NCBI GenBank assembly: GCA_964491875.1
Contig: CAZBIC010000015.1
Coordinates: 86,524 to 150,523 of the forward strand
From: JADJPG01 sp964491875
Lineage (GTDB): Bacteria > Verrucomicrobiota > Verrucomicrobiia > Limisphaerales > JADJPG01
Direction of reading: 5' to 3'
Length of the DNA stretch: 64,000 nucleotides
Shown: positions 17,201 through 24,772 of the stretch, piece by piece
How positions within the stretch are numbered: the stretch's first letter is position 1
Layout: each line of letters begins with the position of its first letter
The notes under the pieces: model-generated
The model's input: the letters and a program-made list of their open reading frames with translations, nothing else
Databases searched by the model: none
Told to the model about the DNA's origin: nothing
Translations under genes and position numbers: made by a program

Positions 17201-19143
17201 TTGTCAATGTCACCGGTGTGGCAGCAAATCCCACGGTCACGTGGCCCTCCCCGACACCGATCATCTACGGCACTCCTCTGTCAGAGCTTCAACTGACTGC
17301 CACCGCCGATGTTTCCGGAACCTTCAGCTACCTCCCGCCCGGCGGAACCGTCTTGAGCGTCGGAACCGAGCAACCGCTCTCGGTCATCTTTACGCCGACT
17401 GACAGCGTCAACTTCAACTCCATCACCACGAGCGTCCCGCTGACCGTCACTCCAGCCCCGCTGCTCGTCAGCGCCAACGCAACCAACCGCGCCTACGGCA
17501 CCGCCAATCCGACCTTCACCGCGACGTTCACTGGCTTCGTCAACGGCGACGACGAGGCCGACCTCGACACACCCGTCACCTTCTCCACCACCGCCGACGC
17601 CACCAGTCCCATCGGCTCCTACGACATCGTACCCGCAGGCGCCACCGACCTGAACTACTCCGTCTCCTTCACCAACGCACTGCTCTCCGTCACGCCCGCT
17701 GCACTACTTGTCACTGCCAACGCCACCAACCGCGCCTACGGCGACACCAACCCAATCTTCACTGCCACCATCTCCGGCTTCGTCAATGGCGATGACGACA
17801 CGGATTTGCTTGGCGCCCTGGCCTTCGCGACGCTGGCCGAGACCAACAGCCCCGTCGGCCCATACGCCGTCACACCCGCGGGACTGACCTCCACCAACTA
17901 CACCATCACCTTCGCTGACGGCACACTCACCGTCACCGCCTTCGCCCTTCTCGTCACCGCAGACAACCAGAGCAAACTCTACGGCGCCGACTTGCCCGCC
18001 CTCACCGGAACGATCCTCGGCGTGCAGAACGCAGACGACATCACCGCCAACTTCTCCACCGTTGCCACTGCCGCCAGCGATGTCGGGCTCTACCTCATCA
18101 CCCCCGTCCTGAACGATCCCAACAATCTCCTGACCAACTACACGGTCACGATCGTCAACGGCACCTTGACCAATCTTCCCGCCCCGCTGCTCGTCACTGC
18201 CAACAACACCAACCGCGCCTATGGCGACACCAACCCAATCTTCACCGCCACCATCTCCGGCTTCGTCAATGGCGATGACGAAACGGACCTGCTTGGCGCC
18301 TTGACCGTCACAACGCTCGCTGAGACCAACAGCCCCATCGGCCCATACGCCGTCACGCCCGCGGGCCTGACCTCCACCAACTACACCATCACCTTTGCTG
18401 ACGGCACCCTCACCGTCACCGCCTTCGCCCTTCTCGTCACCGCAGACAACCAGAGCAAACTTTACGGCGCCGACTTGCCCGCCCTCACCGGAACGATCCT
18501 CGGCGTGCAGAACGCAGACGACATCACCGCCAACTTCTCCACCGTTGCCACTGCCGCCAGCGATGTCGGGCTCTACCTCATCACCCCCGTCCTGAACGAT
18601 CCCAACAATCTCCTGACCAACTACACGGTCACGATCGTCAACGGCACCTTGACCAATCTTCCCGCCCCGCTGCTCGTCACTGCCAACGCCACCAACCGCG
18701 TTTACGGCACGGCCAACCCGGCCTTCACCGCGACGATGACCGGCTTCGTCAATGGCGACGACGAGGCCGACCTCGACACACCCGTCACCTTCTCCACCAC
18801 CGCCGACGCCACCAGTCCCATCGGCTCCTACGACATCGTACCCGCAGGCGCCACCGACCTGAACTACTCCGTCTCCTTCACCAACGCACTGCTCTCCGTC
18901 AACCCCGCTGGACCGCTCACCTTGACCCTAGTCTCAGCAGATGCCGCCGGGAACGTGACACTGCGAGTCACCAGCGACCCCGGCCAGCGCGTCAAGATTC
19001 AGGCCTCCACCGACCTCGCCAATTGGGATGATCTCGCAACGCTGAACAACGTCACCGGCACCATCGACTACACCGATCCGGCGGCTCCCGAGCGGCCGAA
19101 AAGATTCTACCGCGCGGTGCTCTCGCCCGGTTCGCCGGAATAA
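14218..19143 (+). CDS. Giant exported repeat protein (LamG-like, cadherin-like and MBG repeats)
   Basis: 1641 residues, extracellular. The ATG at 14218 has an AAGGAG about 15 bases upstream; an internal ATG at 14296 gives a more classical signal peptide (MATLACIAFSLGVFL). Module order: a LamG-like domain opening EGFEGPGYENSGW (about residues 55-240); three cadherin-like repeats (NxPPSIS...ANQST to TVSDG; about 245-540); a second LamG-like domain with the same opening (555-740); another cadherin-like repeat; a NDAPQI-type domain; then seven MBG-like units of about 81 residues (1000-1560); then a short C-terminal domain (KIQASTDLANWDDL to KRFYRA). Likely a surface adhesin or matrix protein; this is inferred from the modules. 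No neighbour shares its operon. Confidence 0.85.
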   Translation: MPLGIPSSVGRATPQTDFSPKPFRRAMATLACIAFSLGVFLTTYTRAAAQTYLLSEGFEGPGYENSGWIVPPNSTSAPEPDHTGTVLLGNQSLRCNGVSFIQRPFEREDPFFCYLRVRWAAWSDYKFVVDWLDNTQGSTATLLTSFGNKLEIKHGSVSVPGTTTIALNTTYHVWIEWTKGSGSDGTMKLFVSTDGTKPTVPEVSITTGNGVASAAFDVGPFGAGVDVVYDSILIDDEPIGSNPGGNAPPSISGIANQSTPENTSTAPIAFTVGDPETNAVDLTVTGSSSNQDVIPNANIVFGGSESNRTVTLTPAPNQSGVATITVTVSDGTASSSTSFPITVGTFNSPPSISSIANQSTVQNTSTPAIGFVVDDAQTNADSLDLDGNSSNTTLVPTSNIAFGGAGTNRTVTITPAPGETGTATITVFVNDGQLTNSTSFILTVSTVNTPPTITAISGQTIAQDSVLGPIGFTVSDIETAASALILTKASSNPDLIPPANIILGGSAESRTVTITPASGQSGTSTITLMVNDGELTVSRNFLVTVIPNSTGTPGGLLFEEGFEGPGYENSGWTELGLPDPNYTNQILRGSESLNLTGSEFIYRTFVATNNFDLYMRAHWNAWVDYISFIYFETADFQAAGSLFADNNLLQINHGSASVIGSTDIQLDTTYHIWLEWLRGDGTNGTLNLYVSTNVIKPTLPEASISTGNGGAIERIYFGSFSAGFDVVIDSLFIDDQPIGSNPEGNLPPSISSITDQTVDEDASTTTIPFSIGDLESSAASLTLAGFSSDTNLVPRANIVFGGSESNRTVVVTPAPNQFGTTTITIQVRDNALTTNTTFLLTVNPLNDAPQISLPGSPVNFVEGSIPVVLNSNATVIDIDSASFGGGQLTISISENGVPEDRLSIRNQGVGPGEIEVSGIGIAYEGVGIGTFSGGTNGSTPLVISFNASATPQAAQALLRNITFESVSAMPSPLPRTISVVAADGPSGTSAPATMVVNVTGVAANPTVTWPSPTPIIYGTPLSELQLTATADVSGTFSYLPPGGTVLSVGTEQPLSVIFTPTDSVNFNSITTSVPLTVTPAPLLVSANATNRAYGTANPTFTATFTGFVNGDDEADLDTPVTFSTTADATSPIGSYDIVPAGATDLNYSVSFTNALLSVTPAALLVTANATNRAYGDTNPIFTATISGFVNGDDDTDLLGALAFATLAETNSPVGPYAVTPAGLTSTNYTITFADGTLTVTAFALLVTADNQSKLYGADLPALTGTILGVQNADDITANFSTVATAASDVGLYLITPVLNDPNNLLTNYTVTIVNGTLTNLPAPLLVTANNTNRAYGDTNPIFTATISGFVNGDDETDLLGALTVTTLAETNSPIGPYAVTPAGLTSTNYTITFADGTLTVTAFALLVTADNQSKLYGADLPALTGTILGVQNADDITANFSTVATAASDVGLYLITPVLNDPNNLLTNYTVTIVNGTLTNLPAPLLVTANATNRVYGTANPAFTATMTGFVNGDDEADLDTPVTFSTTADATSPIGSYDIVPAGATDLNYSVSFTNALLSVNPAGPLTLTLVSADAAGNVTLRVTSDPGQRVKIQASTDLANWDDLATLNNVTGTIDYTDPAAPERPKRFYRAVLSPGSPE
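17698..18663 (+). repeat. Tandem 483-bp coding repeat (two MBG-like units each)
   Basis: Two consecutive copies, 17698-18180 and 18181-18663, each encode one NATNRAYG-type and one ADNQSKLYG-type MBG-like unit (161 residues). The second halves differ by hardly more than one base (aaactctac versus aaactttac), showing a recent duplication or gene conversion. A third related unit pair, at 17455-17697 and 18664-18903, brackets them at a distance of 1209 bp. Confidence 0.9.
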
Positions 19144-19161
19144 CTACGTCTCCCTTTCTCT

Positions 19162-19196
19162 GGCGGCAGGTTATGCCTGCCGCCATTTTCTTTTTT
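19162..19196 (+). terminator. Rho-independent terminator after the giant repeat protein
   Basis: A 9-bp perfect stem GGCGGCAGG (19162-19170) / CCTGCCGCC (19176-19184) with a 5-base loop, followed by ATTTTCTTTTTT. Confidence 0.88.
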
Positions 19197-19243
19197 GCAA
19201 CGCCAGAGCCGGCTCATATCCTTGCCTTCAAGACAAACGCTCT

Positions 19244-19726
19244 ATGGCCAAATCACCTGAACTCACGCTCAAGGAAGGCGACAAAGCGCCCACCTTCAAC
19301 GCTGCCACCAGCGGCGGTGGAAAAATCTCGCTCGGCGATCTGAAGGGGAAACATGTCATCCTCTACTTTTACCCGAAGGACGACACGCCGGGTTGCACCA
19401 AGGAGGCGTGCGCTTTCCGCGACCACTTCGCCGACTTCAAGAAACGCGGTGCCATCGTGCTCGGAGTCAGCACGGACCCTGTGAAGTCGCACGACAAGTT
19501 CGTCGAGAAATACAAGCTGCCGTTCATCCTGCTCGCTGACGAAGATCACAAAATCGTCGAAGCCTATGGTGTCTGGGGACAGAAAACCTTCATGGGCCGG
19601 AAATACATGGGCACTCATCGCGTCACCTTCCTTATTGGTCCCGACGGCAAGATTCAGAAAATCTGGCCGACCGTGAAACCCGAGGAACACGCAGAAGAAG
19701 TCCTCTCTGCGCTGGACGCCAAATAG
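19244..19726 (+). CDS. bcp: Peroxiredoxin, thioredoxin-dependent thiol peroxidase (Bcp/PrxQ)
   Basis: 160 residues, cytoplasmic. It reduces hydroperoxides with electrons from thioredoxin. The PrxQ active site is clear: YPKDDTPGCTKEACAF with the peroxidatic Cys at 51 and the resolving Cys at 56. Further family marks are VLGVSTDPVKSHDKF and YGVWGQKTFMGRKYMGTHR. Full length. It is monocistronic, between the terminator of the giant repeat protein and a strong terminator of its own. Confidence 0.96.
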   Translation: MAKSPELTLKEGDKAPTFNAATSGGGKISLGDLKGKHVILYFYPKDDTPGCTKEACAFRDHFADFKKRGAIVLGVSTDPVKSHDKFVEKYKLPFILLADEDHKIVEAYGVWGQKTFMGRKYMGTHRVTFLIGPDGKIQKIWPTVKPEEHAEEVLSALDAK

Positions 19727-19751
19727 CTCCAACTCTCGATTCCAAAAAACG

Positions 19752-19790
19752 AAACCGCCGCAAGCATCACTGCCTGCGGCGGTTTGGTTT
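19752..19790 (+). terminator. Terminator between bcp and the convergent glutaredoxin gene
   Basis: An 11-bp perfect stem AAACCGCCGCA (19752-19762) / TGCGGCGGTTT (19775-19785) is followed by GGTTTT. The A-rich left flank makes it usable in both directions, serving bcp (+) and the convergent glutaredoxin gene (-). Confidence 0.87.
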
Positions 19791-19808
19791 TAAAGAACCC
19801 CTCGCGTC

Positions 19809-20147
19809 TCAGCGACGGAATTGCATGGGCGCAGCACCCGGCATCTCGTGGGCGCAAGGCTGGTTAATCGGCGCGTCCGGCGTGCGATCGTTGGAAAACA
19901 CAAGGCTGTTCGCCAGCAGATAAGCCTCCACTTCCTCACCGCTGATGTCCGGCAGCATCTTGCCGTTCACCTCGACACACGGGCTGAGCATCTGACCGCT
20001 CTTCTCGATCATCTCCGCTCGTTGCACGGGATCATTGATGATGTCGCGGTCTTCGAAAGGCAGGTCATACTTTCGCATGATGGCGCGCACACCCTGGCTC
20101 CAGCCGCAGGTCGGTTTCAAATAAGCGATAATCTTTGGCTTTGTCAT
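19809..20147 (-). CDS. Glutaredoxin-like protein with CGWS active site
   Basis: 112 residues from the ATG at 20147 (MTKPKIIAYLKPTCGWS). A longer frame to 20180 only adds MPGGVLKIGCN. The thioredoxin-fold start, active-site motif TCGWSQG (single Cys at 14, Ser in place of the second Cys), the cis-Pro region LSPCVEVNGKMLPDISGEEVEAYL and length fit a monothiol-like glutaredoxin/GST N-terminal fold. The last about 30 residues, including another Cys (QPCAHEMP), are extra. Probably in thiol-disulfide exchange or Fe-S handling; the specific role is unknown. Confidence 0.8.
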   Translation of the reverse strand: MTKPKIIAYLKPTCGWSQGVRAIMRKYDLPFEDRDIINDPVQRAEMIEKSGQMLSPCVEVNGKMLPDISGEEVEAYLLANSLVFSNDRTPDAPINQPCAHEMPGAAPMQFRR

Positions 20148-20272
20148 ATTGCAGCCAATTTTGAGCACGCCACCCGGCACGTCAAGTCTGCGGCAGGTTT
20201 CTTTTGACGCCTAATTTCCCGTCCGCCGACTTTCAAGTTGCCCATACTCAGCCCCTCGTCGTTAACTGCGCC

Positions 20273-21382
20273 ATGCCGTTGCAAGTCCTAATCGCGCCCG
20301 ACAAGTTCAAGGGCACGCTGACCGCCCATCAGGCTGCCGAGGCCATTGCCCGCGGCTGGAAATCAGTGCGTCCCACCGACGTTCTTGCGCTGCTCCCCAT
20401 GAGCGATGGCGGCGACGGTTTCGGCGAAATCATCAGCGAGCTCATCGGCGCGCAGCCGCAGACTACCGAGACCGTCGACGCCGCCCGCCGCCCTCTCGAC
20501 GCCATCTGGTGGTGGCACGAGGAATCGAAGACCGCGATCGTCGAGTCCGCCCGCGTCATCGGACTCGCCATGTTGCCGCGCGGAAAATATCACCCGTTCG
20601 AACTCGACACCTTCGGGCTAGGCGCAGTGCTGAGCGATGCTGCCAATCATGGCGCGAAGAACAGCATCGTCGGCATTGGCGGGAGCGCGACCAACGACGG
20701 CGGCTTCGGCATGGCCCGCGCGCTCGGCTGGCAGTTCTTCAACAGCCACGAGGAAGACATCACCCGCTGGACCGAGCTGCATCACCTCTCCTTAATCCGG
20801 CCTCCAGCCGAAGTGCGACTGTTCGAAAACCTCACCGTCGCCGTAGACGTGCAGAACCCGCTCCTCGGCCCTTCCGGAAGCAGCCGGGTGTATGGACCAC
20901 AGAAAGGCCTCACAGAATTCGACCTCGCGGAACGTTGCCTCGGCAAGCTCGCCGCCGTGATGGAATCCGAGCTGAAGATTTCCCACGCCAACACGCCCGG
21001 CGCCGGCGCCGCGGGCGGACTCGGCTACGGCTTGATGAGTTTCCTCGGAGCGAAGATGGAGCCCGGCATCGACATCTTCGAACGCCACGCCCGACTCTCT
21101 GAGCGCGTCCAGCAATCGCAGCTTGTCATCACCGGTGAAGGCGCGCTCGACGCGCAGACGCTGATGGGAAAAGGTGTCGGTGAGATTGCGAACGTCTGTC
21201 AGAAGCACGCGGTTCCCTGCCTTGGAATCGCTGGGTTCGTCCCGGATCCGGAACAGGCGAAGACCAAGTTTGCCGGGACGTGGGCATTGACACCGCATTT
21301 CACCGACAAGGAATCCGCGATGCACGAACCCGCGCATTGGCTCGAGCGTCTCGCGGCTAAAGCTGCCCAGGAATGGCGCTGA
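20273..21382 (+). CDS. glxK: Glycerate kinase (GlxK/GarK type)
   Basis: 369 residues from the ATG at 20273 (MPLQVLIAPDKFKGTLTA). Phosphorylates D-glycerate in glyoxylate/serine or sugar-acid catabolism. Family marks: APDKFKGTLTAHQAAEAI, LPMSDGGDGFGE, GIGGSATNDGGFGMARALGW, NTPGAGAAGGLGYGLM and ITGEGALDAQTLMGK. The length is normal. It is transcribed divergently from the glutaredoxin gene and convergent with the NagB-like gene. Confidence 0.95.
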   Translation: MPLQVLIAPDKFKGTLTAHQAAEAIARGWKSVRPTDVLALLPMSDGGDGFGEIISELIGAQPQTTETVDAARRPLDAIWWWHEESKTAIVESARVIGLAMLPRGKYHPFELDTFGLGAVLSDAANHGAKNSIVGIGGSATNDGGFGMARALGWQFFNSHEEDITRWTELHHLSLIRPPAEVRLFENLTVAVDVQNPLLGPSGSSRVYGPQKGLTEFDLAERCLGKLAAVMESELKISHANTPGAGAAGGLGYGLMSFLGAKMEPGIDIFERHARLSERVQQSQLVITGEGALDAQTLMGKGVGEIANVCQKHAVPCLGIAGFVPDPEQAKTKFAGTWALTPHFTDKESAMHEPAHWLERLAAKAAQEWR

Positions 21383-21391
21383 GCCCGCGGC

Positions 21392-22327
21392 TCAGTGCAT
21401 CTCCACGTCGCAGGTGCCGATGCCGCCGCGGTAGAAGTTGAACTGCACGTTCGGATGTTCCGCGAGCAGTGACATCGGGACGGACGTATCCACGATTCGA
21501 TTCGCAATCATCCACGTCGTGAGCCGCTGGCCGAACGGATTGTCGTGTTTACCCGCGTGCCAGATGGAAACCTTCTCCGCCTTCCACGTCTCGACGGGCC
21601 CGACACTGATCGCCTTCGTCGGCACCATCGAAATGTTGCCGCCGCCGGAGGTGCGCGCGTTCTGCGCAATGGTGAGCGGATGCAAATCCACCACGCGCGT
21701 CGCCAGCTTGCGATACTCAGCCGCGCTCGGCGGCGCCTTCTTGAACTTCCCACGGCGCGGCAGCGGATCGTTGAACGCCCAGTGCTTCACGTCGCCCTGA
21801 CCGCCCTGCATCACCGCGCAACGCACGCCATTCCAGCTCTCACGATACGCCTTCGTATCGGCCTTCGGAAAATGCAGTTGCACATCGGGCATGCGCAGCT
21901 CTTTGCGAATGCGGTTGAAACACATCTCGCGATCCGCGCGCTCGAACGACAGCGGATGCGACGCCGGAACTTCGCGACCGGTCGCCACATCGAACCACTC
22001 GTCCATGCCCCAGAAGTGCGCCGAACGCAGGCTGAGACCGAGTTCATTCACGAGTCGCGCAACGAGCGGCAACTGCTCCGTCGGCCCGATGGGACCGCAG
22101 ATGCCGACCGGATTATCCGGCGTCGATTGCTTCCAAGCCGCAATGTATTCCAAGGCCTCGGCCAGATAGAAATCTTCCAGCGTGTCGTAAAAAACGACTT
22201 TGAAGCCGGGCCGCGAGAGCTTGAGCATCCGCTCCGGCGTGAGTCGCGCGGCGGCCTGGATGATGTCGTCGTCGAGCGTGGTGTAATCCCACCAGTCGGG
22301 AGAGATGGAGCTGAGTTTGCGAGGCAT
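21392..22327 (-). CDS. Divergent glucosamine-6-phosphate isomerase/deaminase-like protein (NagB family)
   Basis: 311 residues. The fold and motifs of the NagB/6-phosphogluconolactonase superfamily are visible: VGICGPIGPTEQLPLVARLV, FWGMDEWFD (compare MDEY in NagB) and QGGQGDVKHWAFNDP (compare GGIGxDGHIAFNEP). The segments differ enough that the substrate is uncertain; it may act on an amino sugar phosphate or a related sugar. It is the last of three co-directional genes with an LmbE-type deacetylase and a Gfo/Idh/MocA oxidoreductase, which together suggest amino-sugar processing. Confidence 0.78.
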   Translation of the reverse strand: MPRKLSSISPDWWDYTTLDDDIIQAAARLTPERMLKLSRPGFKVVFYDTLEDFYLAEALEYIAAWKQSTPDNPVGICGPIGPTEQLPLVARLVNELGLSLRSAHFWGMDEWFDVATGREVPASHPLSFERADREMCFNRIRKELRMPDVQLHFPKADTKAYRESWNGVRCAVMQGGQGDVKHWAFNDPLPRRGKFKKAPPSAAEYRKLATRVVDLHPLTIAQNARTSGGGNISMVPTKAISVGPVETWKAEKVSIWHAGKHDNPFGQRLTTWMIANRIVDTSVPMSLLAEHPNVQFNFYRGGIGTCDVEMH

Positions 22328-22345
22328 AGATTCAGGAGTCAGGAA

Positions 22346-23155
22346 TCAGGTGTCAGTCAGGAGCGGCAGCTTGAGCGAATCTTCGTACGCCGTATTCACG
22401 AGGCAGTTCTTCTTCAGCACCTCGGCCAGCGGATCGATTTCCGTCGCGCTGAAGCCGAGGTGCGAGTGGCGTCGCCAGCCTTCGGCGTGCCGGAAGCGGC
22501 GCGACATCTTGCCGACCGCCGCAGACATCTCGTCCATCGCAATGAGATAGGAATCCATGCCCTGACTCGCATCAAGCCAAGCCTTCTGGCTGACGTGCGC
22601 CGCGAGCGATTCGCGCTTCGTGGCGTGGACGCTGGCGGTGTTCACGAACAAGCCCGGCACAATGCGCCGACGCAAACCATCGCGCAGGCCATGCGGCATG
22701 GCGTGGTAAACTGTCACATCGCCATCAACCGGGCCGCGAGCGGGCGTGGTCTGGAAGTTTGGCATGCCGCGCGTGAACGCTGCGGTGACCGCGAGTCGCG
22801 AGGTGTTCATGTGATCCTCCATGTAATCTTGCGGCGAGTGCGTGAGCACGACCGAAGGTTTCACGTCGCGAATCACCGCCGCCAGCCGGCGCAGCGTTTT
22901 CACTTCGTAGAGAATCTCCAGGTCATCGCACATTGGAGGATGCCAGTGCGCGCCGAGAATCTTCGCCGCGCACTTTGCCTCGGCACGGCGCACGGTTCGC
23001 GTGCGTGCGGCGCTCATGCTCATGCTGCCGCAGTTGCCAGTGGAAAGATTGAGGTAATGAATCTCCCAGCCCGCGGCCTTGAGCAGCAGAAGCGTTCCCG
23101 CCATGCAGAACTCGATGTCGTCCGGATGCGCGGCGATGGCGAGAGCGGAAGGCAT
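22346..23155 (-). CDS. LmbE/PIG-L family N-acetyl-sugar deacetylase-like protein
   Basis: 269 residues, no signal peptide. The zinc-binding AHPDDIEF motif is near the start (residues 8-15) and the second metal/His motif is HSPQDYMEDHMNTSRL. The family removes acetyl groups from GlcNAc-containing substrates (PIG-L, MshB, BshB). It sits 18 bp upstream of the NagB-like gene, so deacetylation followed by deamination or isomerisation of an amino sugar is a coherent reading. That is inference. Confidence 0.88.
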   Translation of the reverse strand: MPSALAIAAHPDDIEFCMAGTLLLLKAAGWEIHYLNLSTGNCGSMSMSAARTRTVRRAEAKCAAKILGAHWHPPMCDDLEILYEVKTLRRLAAVIRDVKPSVVLTHSPQDYMEDHMNTSRLAVTAAFTRGMPNFQTTPARGPVDGDVTVYHAMPHGLRDGLRRRIVPGLFVNTASVHATKRESLAAHVSQKAWLDASQGMDSYLIAMDEMSAAVGKMSRRFRHAEGWRRHSHLGFSATEIDPLAEVLKKNCLVNTAYEDSLKLPLLTDT

Positions 23156-23197
23156 GGTGGATTACAGGTAGGTCTGAGTTTCAGCGGCAACCGACAT

Positions 23198-23284
23198 AAT
23201 GACCAATGTGCAATGACGCAATGACCGGGGAGCGCGCGATCATTCGACATTCACTGGTCATTGAACATTGCGTCATTGGTCATT
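23198..23284. repeat. Imperfect inverted repeat upstream of the LmbE-like gene
   Basis: The left arm begins AATGACCAATG and contains CAATGACGCAATGACC. The right arm is its approximate reverse complement, ending GCGTCATTGGTCATT. Each arm is about 29 bases, with a central spacer of about 30 bases. The arms themselves are built of an AATGAC-like short motif. It lies in the 131-bp gap between the oxidoreductase and LmbE-like genes. No coding function seen. Confidence 0.75.
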
Positions 23285-23286
23285 CC

Positions 23287-24318
23287 TCAATGCTTCTTGT
23301 GCGCGTGGCGCTCGGAGGAGTTGTCCGCCGCGAAGATGACTTCGTGCGTGCGCAACGCGTGAGCGAGGCTGGTGAGCGGCATTTCGTGACCGGCGTTGAG
23401 CGCGGTGAAGAACGCCTCGAACTGCGTTTGATACGGATGGTCCGAGACATCGCCGGAATCGAGCATCTTCATCGAGAGCTCGCTCCACTGGCCCTTGTTC
23501 AGGCCGCCGAGCTGAGTCGAGTGAAACTTGTTGTCGAGCAGGCTGCCCTCGCTGCCCACGAGATGAACGTGGAAATAATACGGCTGCAAACAGTCGATCA
23601 CCGACGCGCACTTGCCTACGCGACCGTCCTTGAACTTCAGGATCGTGACGCTCGTGGTCGGGTACTCGTACTTCGCGAAGTCGCGATTTGTGGAATGCGT
23701 CGAGTAGGAGCTGACGGTCTCCACGTCCGAGCCCATGCAGAGCAGGAGCGCGTCGAGGGCGTGGCAACCGGCCGAGAGCAGGCTGCTGCCGCCCGCGTCC
23801 TTGCGGGTGTTCCAGCGGAACTGTCCATACCAAGGCCCGATGCCGTGATAGTAATCCACTTCGCCGTAATGAATCTTGCCGAGCAGACCCTTGTCGATCA
23901 CCGCCTTCGTCGCGAGGAACTGGCTGGAGAAGCGGCACTCGAAGCAGACGCACGTCTTCACCCCGGCGTCCTGCACGGCGGTCTGAATCGCGAGGCAATC
24001 CTGCCAGTTGAGCGCGAGCGGCTTCTCAATGATGAGATGCTTACCCGCCTTCGCCGCCGCTACCGCGTGCTTTGCGTGGTCCTGCGGATAGCTGCAAATC
24101 GAAACGACATGGATGTCCGGATCCTTGAGCATCTCCTCGACGCTGCTGAGGCACTTGATGTTACCGCCGTGCCGTGCGCTGACTTCGGCGGAGTTCAGCG
24201 GGCGCGCGGAACAAACCGCAGTGACCTGTGCGTGCGGCGTGGCGTTGATGGCGGCGATGTGAGCGGTGGCAACCCAGCCGTAGCCGATGATGCCGACGTT
24301 GTAGCGTTTCGAACTCAT
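23287..24318 (-). CDS. Gfo/Idh/MocA family NAD(P)-dependent oxidoreductase
   Basis: 343 residues from the ATG at 24318 (MSSKRYNVGIIGYGWVATAHIAA), which brings the Rossmann GxGxxA-type motif to the N-terminus; a frame to 24354 adds 12 unlikely residues. The EKPLALNWQDC motif carries the catalytic-region Lys. The C-terminal domain has the open beta-sheet typical of the family (HGIGPWYGQFRWNTRKDAGGSSLLSAGCHALDALL). Oxidises or reduces a sugar or inositol hydroxyl. First gene of the cluster with the LmbE-like and NagB-like genes. Confidence 0.92.
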   Translation of the reverse strand: MSSKRYNVGIIGYGWVATAHIAAINATPHAQVTAVCSARPLNSAEVSARHGGNIKCLSSVEEMLKDPDIHVVSICSYPQDHAKHAVAAAKAGKHLIIEKPLALNWQDCLAIQTAVQDAGVKTCVCFECRFSSQFLATKAVIDKGLLGKIHYGEVDYYHGIGPWYGQFRWNTRKDAGGSSLLSAGCHALDALLLCMGSDVETVSSYSTHSTNRDFAKYEYPTTSVTILKFKDGRVGKCASVIDCLQPYYFHVHLVGSEGSLLDNKFHSTQLGGLNKGQWSELSMKMLDSGDVSDHPYQTQFEAFFTALNAGHEMPLTSLAHALRTHEVIFAADNSSERHAHKKH

Positions 24319-24463
24319 AAGAAATCCGGGAGCGATGATTGATGCCGATGCCAAACCTTCCCGCCGGCAAAGTCAAAGTAAAACCAGCCCGCAGCCGCTT
24401 CTGAGCTCACGAATGCCGTTTTCCGCTTTGCACTTTGGAGACGCGCTTTCTACTCTCACCAGC

Positions 24464-24745
24464 ATGTCAGATTTTAACGTGAAATACGTGGCGCACCTCG
24501 CCCGACTCAGCCTCACGCCGGAGGAGGAACAAAAGTTCGGCGCGCAACTCGGCCAGGTGCTCGGCTACATTGAGAAGCTCAAGGAAGTCGACGTGAGCCA
24601 TGTCGAGCCCACCGCGCACGCCGTGCCGCTGGTCAACGTCACCCGCCCCGATGTCGTCCGCCCGTCGCTTCCGAACGAAGACGCGTTGCGCAACGCGCCG
24701 CTGAAATCGAACGGACTGTTCGTCGTGCCCAAGATCGTCGAGTAA
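24464..24745 (+). CDS. gatC: Aspartyl/glutamyl-tRNA amidotransferase subunit C
   Basis: 93 residues from the ATG at 24464. GatC signatures: VKYVAHLARLSLTPEE at the N-terminus, IEKLKEVDVSHVEPTAHAV in the middle and NGLFVVPKIVE at the C-terminus. It stabilises the GatCAB complex that converts Glu-tRNAGln (or Asp-tRNAAsn) to the amidated form. 27 bp ahead of gatA; gatB is not in the window. Confidence 0.96.
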   Translation: MSDFNVKYVAHLARLSLTPEEEQKFGAQLGQVLGYIEKLKEVDVSHVEPTAHAVPLVNVTRPDVVRPSLPNEDALRNAPLKSNGLFVVPKIVE

Positions 24746-24772
24746 CGACGGCGTTCCCTCACTCCCTTTCCC

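Noticed and set aside
17698..18663. Regular repeats that could be taken for a CRISPR array
   Set aside because: The repeat unit is 483 bp, in frame and protein coding, with no short spacer pattern.
14218..19143. PEP-CTERM or LPXTG sorting signal on the giant repeat protein
   Set aside because: The C-terminus ends KRFYRAVLSPGSPE with no VPEP motif, LPXTG, terminal hydrophobic helix or basic tail.
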